DNA of 64,000 nucleotides from Diphasiastrum complanatum (GCA_029204225.1 CM055092.1:87158537-87222536); one strand, 5' to 3'; shown: positions 11,040 to 24,240, counted from the stretch's first letter. The notes: a model not told the origin generated them from the sequence alone. A program made the numbers and translations.

Positions 11040-14000
11040 AAACCAATTTATTGCCTATGAGGTGCCCATGGGGTGCAAGTTATACGCACCACTTTGGATA
11101 AGTGGTGGTATTTTCGCCGACCGTCGGGTCTAGGTATTTCACTAGACAGTACCGACGGCGGGTGTGACTAGTGTGACGCTTTAACCAAGGTGGTGTTTTT
11201 CAACCACGGATGGTGGATGACCCGCTTTGGTGTTTCACAGAAGTCGGTTCCAATTGATATGTTTCATAATTGACGAAAATAAAACGCTTTTGAACTTTGA
11301 CAATTTATCTCGGTTTAAAGTATCAGTTAAAAATATCTTGGACAAGCATAGAGTAAAACACATTCACTTGTTAAAATCGTATCCATATAATTACTTCCAA
11401 ACCATGCTAATAAACCCTGGTTACAAGCGTTTTTGCTTTCACTAAACGTCGATAACCGAAAATCAATCCTTCCCTTAATTAACCCCACAGCATATGACAT
11501 TCATTACTATAATTCTCAACTGAACTCTAGTTCATGCTTAAAAACCTGATTCACTACCAAACCTTACAAGTAGTCATCAATGTAAATGAGTACAACTGAA
11601 AATTATAACCATCAGCAACACTTAAATCTGTAGGACCTCGGAAAAAACTTGACCTAATTAGTCCCTCAACAAGCTTACTTCCCTAGACCATTCATAACAA
11701 CCTCCTTCAAAGTGTAAAACCCTATCTTACACATCTCACATCCCATTCCAATTTAAGTTAAGAGCTTACAAACAGAACTTCAAGAAATGGAAGTGACTAG
11801 AAAGAAAGTTCAAGTCAAAAACTCATCTCAATGTGCAATTAGGTAGCCGCTGTGTATGAAACCCCAGTCATGAACGCTGCCTCAATATTCTGCATGCCAT
11901 TTGATGTCTTCTATTTGTCTTGCCTTCGCAGATAGTCACGATGGACAACAAGATCAGAGGATTAGCAGCTGGAAAACTCCTGGCACATGTCACCAACGGC
12001 TCGTGGCAGGTTGCAGGCAGGGTATAACTTACAACTCCCACTAATATTTCTCAAACACACAATGCTCTCACACCCAACATATCATCACACCCTTGCATTA
12101 CCAACAACCAACACACTTCGCCTACAACTTTTGATGATCCTAATCATTCAGCTCCTCAACCATTAACCACAATACAGGCATGTTAGTGAGGATCAAGCAA
12201 CCCTCAACCAATAAATCATGGAAATTAGTAACCTCTCCCATTCTCAAACAATTTACATTGAACAATCATCACTCAAAATTTAGCATACTACTCTCTCAAA
12301 TGACAATACTAGCACGAGAAGCAATGAGACTACAAGATACACAAAGTGAATTTGACCTCCTACATTCCACACACAGCACTAGCATAGAGCAACATAAACC
12401 AAAGCATAAAACACCTCCATATTGAACAACAAGATGCAAGAATCCAAGAAAGACTATGGCCTCACCAAACAACTACAAGACAAAGCAAACCTCACAAAGC
12501 TCTCCACTCATATGAGGCAAGACAACAAGGATCCAAAACTACTAACTCACAAAAGCACTAACATACAAAAGCACTAACATTTAAAATACAAGGAGTTGGC
12601 TCCTTCTTATAGGAAAATTCAATGTATCCCCTTCACAATGTCATCTTGCCATTCTTCATGCCCTTCAAGCCCTCTTTGCCATTTGTCCCCAACCCATTAG
12701 ATAGTACACCTAGTGGCCTCCATAAGAGAGTGGTGGTGCATTCAAGGCTCTCTTCCAAAACTAGCCAAGATGTCATTTTTGTCAAAGGCTAGGGAGGCCA
12801 TTTAAGTTTTCCCTTTTGTACACCCTAGAAGCCCAAAATGTCAATGGCTAGAGGGTGTACCTCCTAACGTTTATAGCTTCCAAGGTGTTTTGGCATTTAT
12901 TATCCAAATTTTGGGTGAGGGCCTTTTTCAACCCCTATTTTTAGTAGGCGGCTTTCGTTTTTCTTTGGGTACCTGTGTTTACAGCCTTTTTTCAATTTTT
13001 CAAGGGCCGTGCGCCTACTGCTCATTTGTTTGTGTTTTTGGCCTGTTGGGTAACCACTTGGCCCACACATTTCGTTAATTGTCCATAAATTGCCCAAACT
13101 TTGCCGTTAGGGTTTATGTGACTCCTTGACACTGAATCCATGGCCCATTTTTACCCGAAACTTTTCTTTCTCGATTTTTTTCTTATGTGGTTTACTTTTT
13201 CGGCATTCATGACTAGGGCTCCCACGACAACACGGTTTCCTTGAAAAATACACTGAGTGATCATATATTAGTAAAAATGGACTCAGTACATGGTGAGATT
13301 TTAGAACGGTCATACCGGCTAGTTTTTTACAACTGGCCACTTTTTTGAAAAACCATAAAATATTTACCGGCCATTTCTAATGCCGCAAAATTTCCTCTAG
13401 CCTCATTTAGGGCGGGTTGGGATCCAATTCTAGGTGGACCGACACTCTTGACTCGGTCTTACAAAACTTGACCACAAAATATTTTTGACGATTTTTTTGA
13501 AAAGTCAATTTCTTACTTTTAAACTGTGTCTAGCCACTTTAGGGGTGGGCTGGGACCCAGACCTAAGGCAAATTTGTGCCAATTTTTCTCTAATAACCGG
13601 GTTTTACATGCTGGTTTTTTCAATTATTGCAAACTTAAACCTCAATATTAGCCCGATTTTCCGTGCGAAAATATCGGCTAACAGAATAGGAAGTTGTAAA
13701 TTGTCTTCGAGTGCCATGTTCAGCCAGGTTGTCGGACATCTCATTAGAGAGGTACCACCAGGAGTGCTTTCACCTTATAAGATGTTTGGGTCTCGGCCAT
13801 CTAAGGTATCAAATGTTTTAACATGAGAGAATGTTCTTTTAGTCACATCGTTGAAGCTAATTTATAATCCCTTTATATTTTTGTGAAATATCACTATGAG
13901 TGGATGAGTGAGAGCATAAAGTAGTTTGTATTAGATTATCTTGAGAAAACTTATGATCCATATATATTTCTATTCTTGCTCTAGTAAAACATCTTCTTCA

Positions 14001-16029
14001 AATAGTTCTTGTAAAATCTATCATTGTTATTATATTTTACTTCTATGTTCTATGATGAGTATTTTAGTTTGGAAAAGATGCAATGATAATGGCATGCTTG
14101 TTGTACTATATCAAACAATGGAGTACATTTTGACACTTGTACATGCTTGTCAAGTTGAACAAAAAGAAATTTGTGCAAAGTCTACCCTCTTGGCCAATGC
14201 TAAACAAAGATACTTGAATTGGGCCCATGAAGACATATATAAATGGTGCTTTGTCTCATATAAATTGCTTGGTACAACCATGTAGCTTATATTCTCTTAT
14301 ACTCAATGAACATAATCAACAAGCTCTTTGACTTCTATTTTAATTATGCATGGATCCAAAAAAAACTAGTAGCACTCATGAAAGAAGAAAATCTAGTTTG
14401 CTGACCCCAAGTCAGCATTTTTTATGCCAAGTCATTTGCCACATGGGGGGCCTTTGCTTTCTTATGTGAAATGGGGTAATGGCCTTTCTATCTTTTCTCT
14501 CCAACGAGCATTGAGTTTTTGAGGTAGTGAGAAAACTAGAAGGTTGAGGATTGCTCAAAACTACACTTGTTGAGGCATAACATAAAATAGAATGAAGATA
14601 ATGACCAAGGTTTGATTCTAATAAATGCACTAGAAGCACCTATTCAGGAGCCAAATATAATGTCAAGTACACAAAGATCAACTATAAGCTAGAACCATAG
14701 TTTGTTAATTGTTGAGAGTTTTGGCATTAAAGTCATGAAAGTGAAGTACCTAAATTGTCATCAAATATCTGCCATTAAATAAACATTCATGGGTCATTAG
14801 GACTGGACTCCACATTTATTGTCTTTAAGTCTAGTCTATTAAAGGCTATGAGATTAGATGAAACAATTTTTTGTCCATTTAACTCCTTTGCTTTCGCACT
14901 AGAATTTGGAATGCAATCAATGTTAGTGCATATTTGCTACATTCTAATTTGCTAGTTGATTTATGGTGGAGAGAAAGTGTGGAATAGGCAATTTTCCTAT
15001 AGGCCATTTTTCAAAGAACCAAAGCTATGAGCTCTTGCTATATTTGTCAAAGCTTTTGCTATAATTGTTATGAAATGTAGATAGTTCTTTGACATAAGAC
15101 CAAGTTTTTTTTTAAAAGATTTAGGTAATGATCTCATTGTTGAAGGTATCTCGACCTTACACATTCAATATTGCAAATGATAATTGCCATATACAAATTA
15201 ACCCACCCAACACTTTCTTCTAAGTATAATTTTGCAAAAAGATTAGTGATGCAACCAATTTTGCACAAAGATAAGGAAAAACATAAGAAGTAGTTTTCGG
15301 ATCTAGTTTTGGGTAGTTGTTTTTGGCTCCATGCTTAGATTGGTCCTTTGAAATATTTTTAGTCTAATATTAGTACTAAAAAGAATATGCACGTTTATTA
15401 TTTGGAACATTAGCCTAGGGTCTTTTAAGTTATTCCTGACAACACTTTATTAGGTGCAATTGGATGAGACATAAAACAAGACCATCAATGTTGTGTGTTT
15501 CATTCTTTGCAATAAAAGGTTAAAGATGTATTTGGAAAAAGAAAAGGACAACGCTTTAAAAATGTATGATTTAGAGCCTATTGGCTTCAATGCATGAGCA
15601 ACAATCATGTGTCAAAGTCCACCCGACAAATACAGGGACAATGGACTATTTTTCACCTTAAGAAAGGGAAAGGAACTTCTATGTGACACCTATTATGTGA
15701 TGATACTTCATATTATGTGTTTAACTGTGATTGATATGAGTTTGCATGTCATGCTTTATGCTCACAAACTTCACTTCATAAACAAATATCTAAAAATAGC
15801 CACTTGAATATGATCACAATTTTTTTTTGTATTGGCTAGATTACTAAACATCCATGTAAAATCATTGTCTAAAAGTGGCAAGGGAATCAAAATAATCGAT
15901 AGGACTGCACGCAATTGATATTGCTACTAAGTAGTCTATAAGAAAGAGAAAAGCAAAAAGACAGAAATTATATGAGTATGATCAAAGAGCATCAATATGT
16001 GAACCTCTAGACTCCATGACACGAGATTG
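11040..16029. other. About 5 kb without a recognisable gene
   Basis: The host sequence resumes after copia-1. At 11121-11158 a short stem (CCGTCGG with CCGACGG) surrounds a second small inverted pair. Two loosely similar blocks occur at about 13391-13440 and 13531-13570 (a C-T-A-G-C-C-rich string followed by GGGCGGGTTGGGA or GGGGTGGGCTGGGA), possibly old tandem or LTR remains. Open frames here (for example 12180-12425, 13485-13826, 13941-14285) show no motif, low complexity or odd composition, and look like chance. Confidence 0.5.
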
Positions 16030-16152
16030 TAATCCAACTTGCTACACAGTTCGCACATTATTAGAGGTTCCCTTTCCTCCCACTAAGGTCAAGAGTTCAA
16101 TTCAAGTAGCTACATGAAGGAACAAGCAAGAGGGGAGGAAAAAAAAAACACA
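16030..16152 (+). mobile_element. tRNA-derived SINE-like unit
   Basis: A box-A-like string TTGCTACACAGTTCG (16039-16053) is followed 38 bp later by a box-B-like string AAGAGTTCAATTCAA (16091-16105), near the spacing of an internal Pol III promoter. A run of A (about 16139-16148) follows within 45 bp. Both boxes deviate from tRNA consensus. The ends and a target duplication were not established. Confidence 0.4.
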
Positions 16153-17280
16153 TGCTACTTGTGAGATCAGACAATATGGTAAAACTTGAGCCATGAAATT
16201 ACAGCTATTAAGTTATTATCTCACTTGATATCAACCCACAATGGAAAATGACTTATTTTCATTAAATGAGAATTCTTTCATTAAAAAATGTTAGGAAGGA
16301 CCTAAAATTGTACGCTCACATGCCAATTGATTGCAAAACGATAGTATTTGGTAGGTGTAATGTGTTGTGGGACTCGATTGTAAGGAAATAAAAGAAATCA
16401 AGTTGTGTGTAGAAGCACATCTGAGATGAAGGGGTGGATGCTACATTGTAGAGGTGGGGCTAACTCCATCAAAGGGTGGTGGATGCTTGGTGGGTGCTTG
16501 TAGCTCTCAAGCATTGACCATCCTTGGATGAGGGTGGGCCCCTTCAATACTATGGCAATGACAATTGTGTATATGTTTGCATGTTGATAAGTTTTGTCCT
16601 TTTACATAGTATTTCTTCTTAGCTCCTCCTTGCTAAAAGACACATTAGTATATATACAATATCTATATCTATTTTGAGAATCACATATCCATGAACTATC
16701 ACCACTCATCTCTCCACATAAAAATAATGTCATTTACCATGCAATCAAGTTTTTACTCTTGAACTAAAAGACAAATTATATAATTGCTCTATAAAATGAT
16801 TGTAAACTTCAACCATACTTTCAAAGACAACTTCATGATAATCCAAGGAATCGCAAGCATAGGCTATCAATGACATGATAAGAATACATTATTGCACCTC
16901 TAATGCAAGTCCTTTTTTTTAACTCATGCAAGCTATCACACTCTTCTGCATCATTGGACAATACATTTATCGCACTTTTAAACATTTTATTATAGAATTG
17001 CATGTTTATCTTACTATTGGGAAAAAATTTTAGTCACAAAATAATACATCCTTACATTATATTTATATATGTTATAATCGCTTGGGGAGTTCACTTAGTT
17101 AGCTTCAAATAAAGAGCACACAAAAATTAGTTTATAAAAGATAATTATAATCCCACCATTGTTTGATGCGAAGGTGAGTATTGTACTAAGGACCATAAAT
17201 GGATCTTTGAATGATCCACAAGGTTGGTTGTGTGCTTGTTAAACAATCTATTAGATACTAGTCATCAGAAAACAAGATCT
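16153..17280. other. No gene seen
   Basis: A+T-rich sequence without coding signal, clear repeats or LTR ends. It may include the left LTR of copia X, but no matching partner is present to prove that. Confidence 0.4.
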
Positions 17281-17769
17281 AGTTTAGCAGCTTGATAGAA
17301 AACAAGTAGAGTCAATCAGAGCATTGATCAAAAACTATAATCCGACTTCACACGTGTGAAAATGAGGCTGTAGTATGGCCTGCAGATAGTGTTTAGAGTG
17401 TGCCAAGGCTGGGTTTCATTGGAGTCAAAAGCAATCACCATACATAGAGAGGAAATTTGAGTTTCTCCTTGAGGCTCCAAAAGATTTCTATCTCCTCACT
17501 ATGAAGAATGAGAATACGTAGTAAAAGACAGTTCCTTTGCCAAGTTAGGTGAAAATCCAGCATGTAATAAGGAAGTAGACTCAACTTTCTTGCCCTAATG
17601 TGAAAACCCTAGCCTAGATCCAAGAGTCATGCTTGATAGGTGCATGGTAGGTACAAATCTCATCATAAATCATGGTCTAGATCCTACAAACTAGGAATCA
17701 CTACCAAATGGACACCCTCTCTCCACGTCCTCCATCTCGGACTATGATAACAATTGTCTCTTTAAAGCA

Positions 17770-18680
17770 TTGGACAAATCTGGTAAGATATCTTATTCTT
17801 CTGTCTTCTCTACTACCAAAGAACCCAACTTTATTTTTTTGTGGTTTAACTCCAGATGGAATCTCTCTAATTCTTTCCTACTTTGGGAAACCAAATTCCA
17901 CACCGCACTCACAAAATCAAACCCGTCCAAGTACATAATTTTGAGGTATGACAAGAGGGCCAAAAGAGCTCTCATGATAAAGATGAATGTTACCAATGAA
18001 CGTCTCAAGGAAGCTGGTAAGTGTACTTCATCAAGTGAGGATTGGGAAGCTTTGAAGAAGCTTTATGAGTACAAGTATACTTCTAGAGTGTTAACTCTAA
18101 GAAGACAAAATTTTCAAAGTTTGCAAAAGAGTGAAGAGAGTCCAAATACTTTTATTTTAAGAGTGAAAGCTTTGAATGATGACTTAGCTTGCATTGATGA
18201 GAGCATTAAGGAAGGAGATCTTGTTCAAGTTATTCTCAATGGATTGTTGGATGATCAAAATAACATTGTACAAAGTCTTGCTATTCAAAGAATTTGCCAA
18301 GTTTGATGGATCTTCAAGATATCTTGATCAATGAAGAATGGCTTCAAGCAAGAGGTGGATCTTCATCAACATCTCAAGTTGGAGAGGAGGCTATGTTCAT
18401 CAAGGGCAAAAGCAAAAGCAAGTGGTCTAAAGGGCAAGATCAATGGGAGGCTTCTTCAAATGGCAAAAAGAAGGATAGATCAAAGCTCAAGTGCTTCTAT
18501 TGTGGCATCAAAGGACACTTTGCAAGTGAGTGCTACAAGAAGAAGAGAGATCAAGGAGACAAGCAAGGTAATCTTACTCTTGATGAGGATGGTTTGGATG
18601 TTCAAGATGCAAATGATGATGCCTTTGTGATGTCTTCATGTATCTTGCCAATGATGGAGATCTACATCCATGGTGGATTG
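17770..18680 (+). pseudogene. copia X gag with zinc knuckle
   Basis: Two overlapping frames (to about 18306, then from about 18294) together form a copia gag. MIKMNVTNERLKEAGKCTSS aligns by eye with the copia-1 gag (MNVTNEVLREISTCTTAKEAW). SRVLTLRRQNFQSL follows, and then zinc knuckle CFYCGIKGHFASEC (CX2CX4HX4C). A frameshift lies at about 18295-18305. The first 60 codons before this do not look like gag. The frame is cut at the WWID of the protease by the Y insertion. Confidence 0.85.
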
Positions 18681-18945
18681 TGTTATAAATCAATGATAAA
18701 CTTTATTGTTACTATTTACGATGTACATTAATGTTGGTAGTTGTTACCAGCTGTAATTAGCCGTAGGCTAGTCTATTAGTCTATTCATAGGTTTTCTCTC
18801 TCTATCAGAGTTCAGGGTTTATATGTACATTTTATATTCAGTATGATAGTAGTGTGATAGAGTGATATTGTGTGTTCTTATTCCACCTCCCTACTTGGTG
18901 ATTGCTTATGGTGAATGCTTGATGTTGCATATCTGATTCTTGACA
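18681..18945 (+). repeat. 5' LTR of copia Y
   Basis: 265 bp starting TGTTATAAATC and ending TTCTTGACA, directly followed by the primer site. Compared with the other LTR (reversed) I count about 14 substitutions and a 3-4 base gap, roughly 94% identity. Confidence 0.95.
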
Positions 18946-18957
18946 TGGTATCAGAAG
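18946..18957 (+). other. Primer-binding site of copia Y
   Basis: TGGTATCAGAAG stands immediately after the LTR. It matches the initiator tRNA-Met primer site over the first ten bases. Confidence 0.85.
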
Positions 18958-19501
18958 TACGATAGTCATGCATGCCTGATCAGTGGATACAGCTTGTCAC
19001 AGGCTCCGCAACGAAGTGAGAAATTCCTTCACAAGAGATGAAAGCTTGGAGAGACAAAAACGGCTGGAAGAAATCCTTCTTGATGTATTTTGTAGGTTTT
19101 GGAGCTCACAGTTATTAGTGGGGAACGAAGACACAGTCTCGGAGGCATCGGAAAGTCTAGGGCAGCATTAGATAGATTGAAAATCTGTTGAGTGGAAAAA
19201 GTTTTATAGTATTTTTTTAATCTTTGTGAAAAGTGTCACTTGTTGGAGATTTGTGCCAAGAAAACTCTCATTTGTTTGTTTGGGTTACTGCAAATCACAC
19301 CAGACAGTGTCTAGTACTGCCATTTAGAGACTTGAGGCTTCATACCTTTCACATTATTGATATCTGTCTGTTTGAACGATCACTCGTTTCGAAACCTAAG
19401 CAAAGAGGAGGCGGCGTAGCCGCCGCGCTGAAGTAGAAAATCTGGAATATTCCCTCTGAAAGTTTTTTTTTATATATATATATATATATTTTTCCGTACC
19501 A

Positions 19502-19735
19502 ATATCGGATCCAAGCACGCTAGCTGAAGAGAAACCCGAGCAGTCATACATCTGCGCTCCAGTCCGATATCGCATGTTCATACCGATATCGGATCCAAGC
19601 GCACGAGCTAAAGACAACTTCGAGCAGTTGTACATCCGCGCTCCAGTTCGATATCACATGCTCCAATATCGGATCCATGCGCACAAGTTAAAGAGGATCC
19701 TGAGCATTCATACTTCCGCGTTCCATTCCGATATC
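19502..19735 (+). repeat. Three tandem hairpin-forming repeats in the copia Y leader
   Basis: Three diverged units (19502-19571, 19585-19655, 19665-19735; 70-71 bp each, about 80-84 bp apart). Each starts with ATATCGGATCC and ends with a form of TCCGATATC, so its ends are complementary. Each transcript unit could fold into a separate stem-loop of about 8-9 pairs. A (TA)n run stands just before at about 19473-19490. The units lie in the roughly 0.9-kb untranslated leader between primer site and gag (19853). No coding sense. Confidence 0.85.
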
Positions 19736-19852
19736 AGGTGTATAACCAAAAAAAAAAAATTATTATATAGTTATGTGGCGTGATAAAATGTGGAGACTAA
19801 GTTGTGTGTTCAGATTGAGCCATTTTTGTGATCCGGACTTGTCTATCCAGTA

Positions 19853-20880
19853 ATGGCAACTCTAAGCGAGAGTGTCCTCAATGAGTCAAGCAAATTGGAA
19901 GGAGCCGGTAACTATGCAGTTTGGAAATTCAAACTGAAGAACATTTTGATGGAAAATGAGCTATGGGAGATCGTGACAGGTGAAGAGACAAGGCCATTGA
20001 TTGAAGAAGATCAACGGGCATTTGACAGGAGAAAACAGAAAGCATAGAATGTCATCAACTTATCAGTTAGAGATGCAACTGTTCCCTACATTTCAGATTC
20101 AGAAGGACCAAAAGAAGCATGGGATACGTTGAAGGCATTATTTGAGACCACAAACAAATCTCGAGTGTTATTCCTGAAGACGAAGCTGCACACATTGCGA
20201 ATGGATGATGGTGCAATTGTTGCTGATCACCTACTGAAGATCAAAGAGATTTGTGACCAATTAGCAGCAGTTGGAGAGCGAGTATAGGACCGTGAGATCG
20301 TGCAGTTGACATTGAATAGTTTGAGTGAGTCACATCAGATGTTTGTGACAAGTATAGCCACACAAAAAAATCTTCCAACCTATGAAGAGTTAGGTGGATT
20401 GCTTTTGCAAGAAGAACAACGTCAAGAGAACTTCAATCATTGCAACAGGGGATTTGATCAAGTTCTTGCAGTCAGGAGATGTGGTGGTAGATTTTGTCGT
20501 GGAAGACACCAATCAAGAGGTGGAAACTCAAATCGTGGATTATTCCAACAATTCCAACGACAATCCAATGATGTCCCAAATTGAGGCAATTGGAATCAAG
20601 GCCGAGGCTATTTCAGGCAAAATAAACCTGGAAATTGTAGGTATTGCAACAAACCTGGTCACTGGGAGCGTGAATGCTTCAACAAACAGAAGGAGATGGA
20701 ACAAAGAAAAGACAAAGGGCAAGTGGAAAATTATGCTGATCAACATCAATTTGATGATTATTATTATGAAAACAATTATACTGATCAACATCAATACGAT
20801 GATGATCAATATGAAGATGATGTAGGTGAGAGCTCAAAATTGTTCATTACAACATTAATGACAAGTGATGAAACCAAGGA
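19853..20880 (+). pseudogene. copia Y gag
   Basis: It starts MATLSESVLNESSKLEGAGN, then YAVWKFKLKNILMENELWEIV, the typical copia gag N-terminus. In-frame stops TAG near 20046 and 20286 and a further stop near 20582 interrupt an otherwise continuous frame: GPKEAWDTLKALFETTNKSRV, LHTLRMDDGAIVADHLLKI, then an R/G/N/Q-rich stretch and zinc knuckle CRYCNKPGHWEREC (about 20640-20690). After the knuckle comes a D/Y/Q-rich stretch (DDYYYENNYTDQHQYDDDQ). Confidence 0.85.
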
Positions 20881-22250
20881 TACCTGGTACATTGATAGTG
20901 GTGCATCCAAGCACATGACTTCAAGGAAAGAGTGGTTTTCAGAACTGAAGGAAACTCACAACTATGATGAAGTTGGACAAGCCGATGGCAAATTGCTATC
21001 TATTAAAGGAGTTGGAGTGGTACCAGTGAAGTTAGCCAGCGGGAAGATAAAGCGGATAAGCAATGTGCAATATGTACATAGCTTAGCTAACAATCTACTA
21101 TATGTTGGGACGATGGCTGATCAACAACTCAAGGTTGAGTTTGACAGTGACAAATGTCTTGTCAAAGACATCAAGAATCACTACAAAGTGATTGCTACAA
21201 GAGCTAGAGTCAACGGGAATCGACTCTACAAATTGAATGCGAGATCTTTTGCTCAAGCTATGGTAAGCACAATTTATAGTCGAAGTGATCTTTGACATCA
21301 ATGATTCAGTCATATTAGTGCTCAAAGTTTATAGATTCTCAAAAGAGGTAATCTAGTTATAGGATTGCCTAATATTTCTTTTGAAGGAAAAATATGTGAA
21401 GGTTGTATTTTGGGAAAACAACACAGAGAGAGATTTCCCAAAAGTGGAGCAAGGAGAGCCAGTGGCATCCTAGATCTTGTCCACAGTCATCTAGTGGACC
21501 TACGCAGACTAGATCTCTTAGTGGCTACTATTACTTTATCACCTTCATTGATGATTATAGTAGATGCATTTGGATTTATTTCATAAGCAATTAGATGCTT
21601 TTGCTAAGTTCAAGAAATTCAAGACATTAGTTGAAAAACAAACAGAATGTTGCATCAAAACTTTGAGATCTGATGGAGGTGGTGAGTATTCTTTGACAGA
21701 ATTTATTGATTTTTGCAAAGATCAAGGGATCAAGAGGCAGACTACAACACCTTATTCACCACAGCAAAATGGAGTAGCAGAACGAAAGAAGAGATCTATT
21801 GTTGAGATGGCCAGGGCGATGCTCAAAAGCAAGGGTCTGCCAAACACCTTTTGGGCAGAAGCTTGTAGCACAGCTACGCACATCCTGAATCAGTGTCCTA
21901 CAAAATCCATGGAAGGTAAGACACCTCATGAAGCTGTTACTGGAAAGAAACCTAATATTTCTCATTTGAGAGTATTTGGTTGTGATGTTTATGCTCATAT
22001 TCCTGATGAGAAACGAAGGAAATTGGATGCAAAAGCTATCAAGTGTATCTTCCTTGGATATGATGAGAAGGCCAAGGCATACAGGATGTATGACACAAAT
22101 GCACAAAAGCTTGTAATTTCTAGGGATGCTACATTTGACGAGATGGGCCAAGGTGGACAATATGAAGTAATCACTAAACCTTTTGATGAGGGAGCAAAAG
22201 TACAGGTCAAGAAGGAATTGGATTTTGATATAGAAACTTCATTGGACAAA
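20881..22250 (+). pseudogene. copia Y protease and integrase
   Basis: The protease active site WYIDSGASKHMTS is intact (D-S-G-A) and is followed by SNVQYVHSLANNLLYVG. The integrase zinc-binding part is CEGCILGKQHRERFP (frame broken at about 21295-21365 and 21470-21600). The core has FIDDYSRCIWIYFI, LRSDGGGEYS and PQQNGVAERKKRS, so all three acidic residues appear present across frames. It ends with LRVFGCDVYAHIPDEKRRKLDAKAIKCIFLGYDEKAKAYR. Confidence 0.85.
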
Positions 22251-22627
22251 GGGAGCTACCTGATGGTAAGACGCCTATCACATGTAAGTGGATCTACAAG
22301 ACGAAGTATGGAGCAGATGGGCAAGTCAACAAGTACAAGGCACGATCAGTTGCAAGAGTTTTGAGCAACATGAAGGTATAGAATTTGAGGAGACCTTCGC
22401 ACCTATAGCCAAAATGGTAACTATTCGTTCTATCATTGCAATTTCTACTTTCTATGGTTGGAAAATCCAGCAAATGGACGTCAAATCTGTTTTTCTTAAT
22501 GGAGTATTGGATGAAGAGGTATATTTAGAGCAACCTCAAGGGTTTGTTGAGCCAAGAAAAGATCATTTGGTTTGTGAACTCAACAAAGCCATATATGGAT
22601 TGAAGCAAGCACCACGAGCATGGTACT
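22251..22627 (+). pseudogene. copia Y reverse transcriptase, N-terminal half
   Basis: EGIEFEETFAPIAKMVTIR, then QQMDVKSVFLNGVLDEEVYLEQPQGFV (first catalytic Asp present) and YGLKQAPRAWY, after which the frame runs into unrelated sequence at the inversion junction. The YVDD half is missing from the locus. Confidence 0.9.
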
Positions 22628-22631
22628 CTTG

Positions 22632-23327
22632 CGTCTTTAGTAGATAGATCCAACAAAATCTACTAAAATCATAAATGAAAGTCACATACATCTTAGCTCC
22701 ACTATTGCTAATTGTACTAATTCCATGAATATCCAAATGTATAACCTGAAAAGACTTTGTAGATCTAGATGTAGATCTAGTATAAGGTAGCCTATGTGAC
22801 TTTGACAAAGCACAAGACTCACAAACATGATTGATACACCTTAAGGAACTTGGAAGACCTATCAAACCTTCTTTCTAGCCATTACCTCCAATGACTTGAA
22901 GTTGAGGTGTCCCATCCTTTTATTCCAAACCTCTTGAATAGATATTTGCTCTCTTGCAACACATCCAACTTGGTTAGCAATAACACAAGCATCTAGTTTG
23001 AACAACTTCCCTTTCCTTTTACCTTTTCCAATCAAGACATCCTTCCTTTTGACCATGCAAGCATCTCCATCAAACTCAACTTTGAGGCCTTTACTTAGCA
23101 AATGACTCACACTAAGTAAATTCTTGGTAATAGATGGAATGAACAAAACATCCTCCAAATGAGCATTCCTATTTGTAGAGAGAGAAATAGGAAATGTGCC
23201 AATCCCTTGGATTGCACACTCGCCATCATTGGCCATGTAGATCACCCTCTTGTCATCTCCATATGCTAACAAAGAAGTGAAGTACTCTTTGTGAAAAGTC
23301 ATGTGTGAACTTGCTCCACTATCAATC
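22632..23327 (-). pseudogene. copia X protease and integrase N-terminal half (inverted segment)
   Basis: On the minus strand: protease tail (SSHMTFHKEYF, then GIGTFPISL ... HLEDVLFIPSITKNLLSVSHLLSKGLKVEF), GAG-pre-integrase (VWNKRMGHLNFKSLEVMARK), then a stop/frame change and the zinc-binding and core start (CESCALSKSHRLPY, IHLDIHG, TFIYDFSRFCWIYLLKT). One of the DD residues before FSRF reads YD rather than DD. It stops abruptly at the inversion junction around 22628-22631. Confidence 0.85.
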
Positions 23328-23589
23328 TGTCAAGAATCAGATATGAAACATCAAGCATTCACCATAAGCAATCACCAAGTAGGGAGGCGGAAGAAGAACA
23401 CACAATATCACTCTATCACACTACTATCATACTGAATATAAAATGTACATATAAACCCTGAACCCTGATAGAGAGAGAAAACCTACAAATAGACTAATAG
23501 ACGCTACGACTAATTATAGTTGGTAACAACTGTCAACATTAATGTACATCGTAAACAGTAACAATGAAGTTTATCATTGATTTCTAACA
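23328..23589 (-). repeat. 3' LTR of copia Y (inverted)
   Basis: 262 bp, the reverse complement of the LTR at 18681-18945. The polypurine tract (minus strand GAGGGAGAG) lies at 23590-23598 on its inner side. It is flanked outside by CAATC, the complement of the 5' flank GATTG. Confidence 0.95.
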
Positions 23590-23853
23590 CTCTCCCTCAA
23601 TGATAAAATTACATTCTTCTATTCCTAATAGAGTACGAAACCTCTCAAATTTACATCTACCTAATGACTTAGTAAAAATATCTGCCATTTGATATTCAGA
23701 TTTACAAAAAACAAGATCAATGGCTCCATCAAGAATTTTCTCTCAAATAAAATGATAGTGTATTTCGATGTGCTTGGTTCGAGCATGTAAAACTAGATTT
23801 TTGGCAAGGTGAATGCAGCTTTGATTGTCGCAAGATATAGTAGTTGCATCCAC

Positions 23854-24240
23854 CTATGGCTGACCTAAATCCACAAGCAATCTTTGTAACCATACCACTT
23901 CTTGTGTAGCATTGCTGAGTGCTCGATATTCAGCTTTCGTTGATGATAAAGCTACTGTAAGTTGTTTTTTGCTGCTCCATGAAATTGTAGCTGTACCATA
24001 ACTGAATGTATGACCACTAGTAGATCTTCTGTCATCAATATTACCTGCCCAATCGGCATCTGTATAACCTACCAACATAGGCGCTTCAGGTTGATCATAC
24101 TTCAAACCAAAATTCAATGTCCCTCAAATGTATCTGAGAATACGTTTAGCAGACTTCTAGTGTGCTTGACTAGGATCTTGCATAAATTGACTTAGAATGT
24201 AAAGACTAGGATCATCATCACTCTTTACCATTCTTCTTTG
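23854..24240 (-). pseudogene. copia Y RNase H (inverted segment)
   Basis: On the minus strand: LYILSQFMQDPSQAH, a stop, KSAKRILRYI, a stop, then NFGLKYDQPEAPMLVGYTDADWAGNIDDRRSTSGHTFSYG, SWSSKKQLTVALSSTKAEYRAL and EVVWLQRLLVDLGQP. The DADWAG, STKAEY and SWSSKKQ motifs are those of copia RNase H. Two in-frame stops near 24127 and 24160. Confidence 0.9.

Noticed and set aside
13485-14285. Two ORFs of 113 and 114 codons
   Set aside because: No domain or homology recognisable, A+T-rich codon use as in the flanks, no supporting splice or promoter context.
21756-22160. 134-codon minus-strand ORF within copia Y integrase
   Set aside because: Antisense shadow of the integrase coding strand, without own motif.
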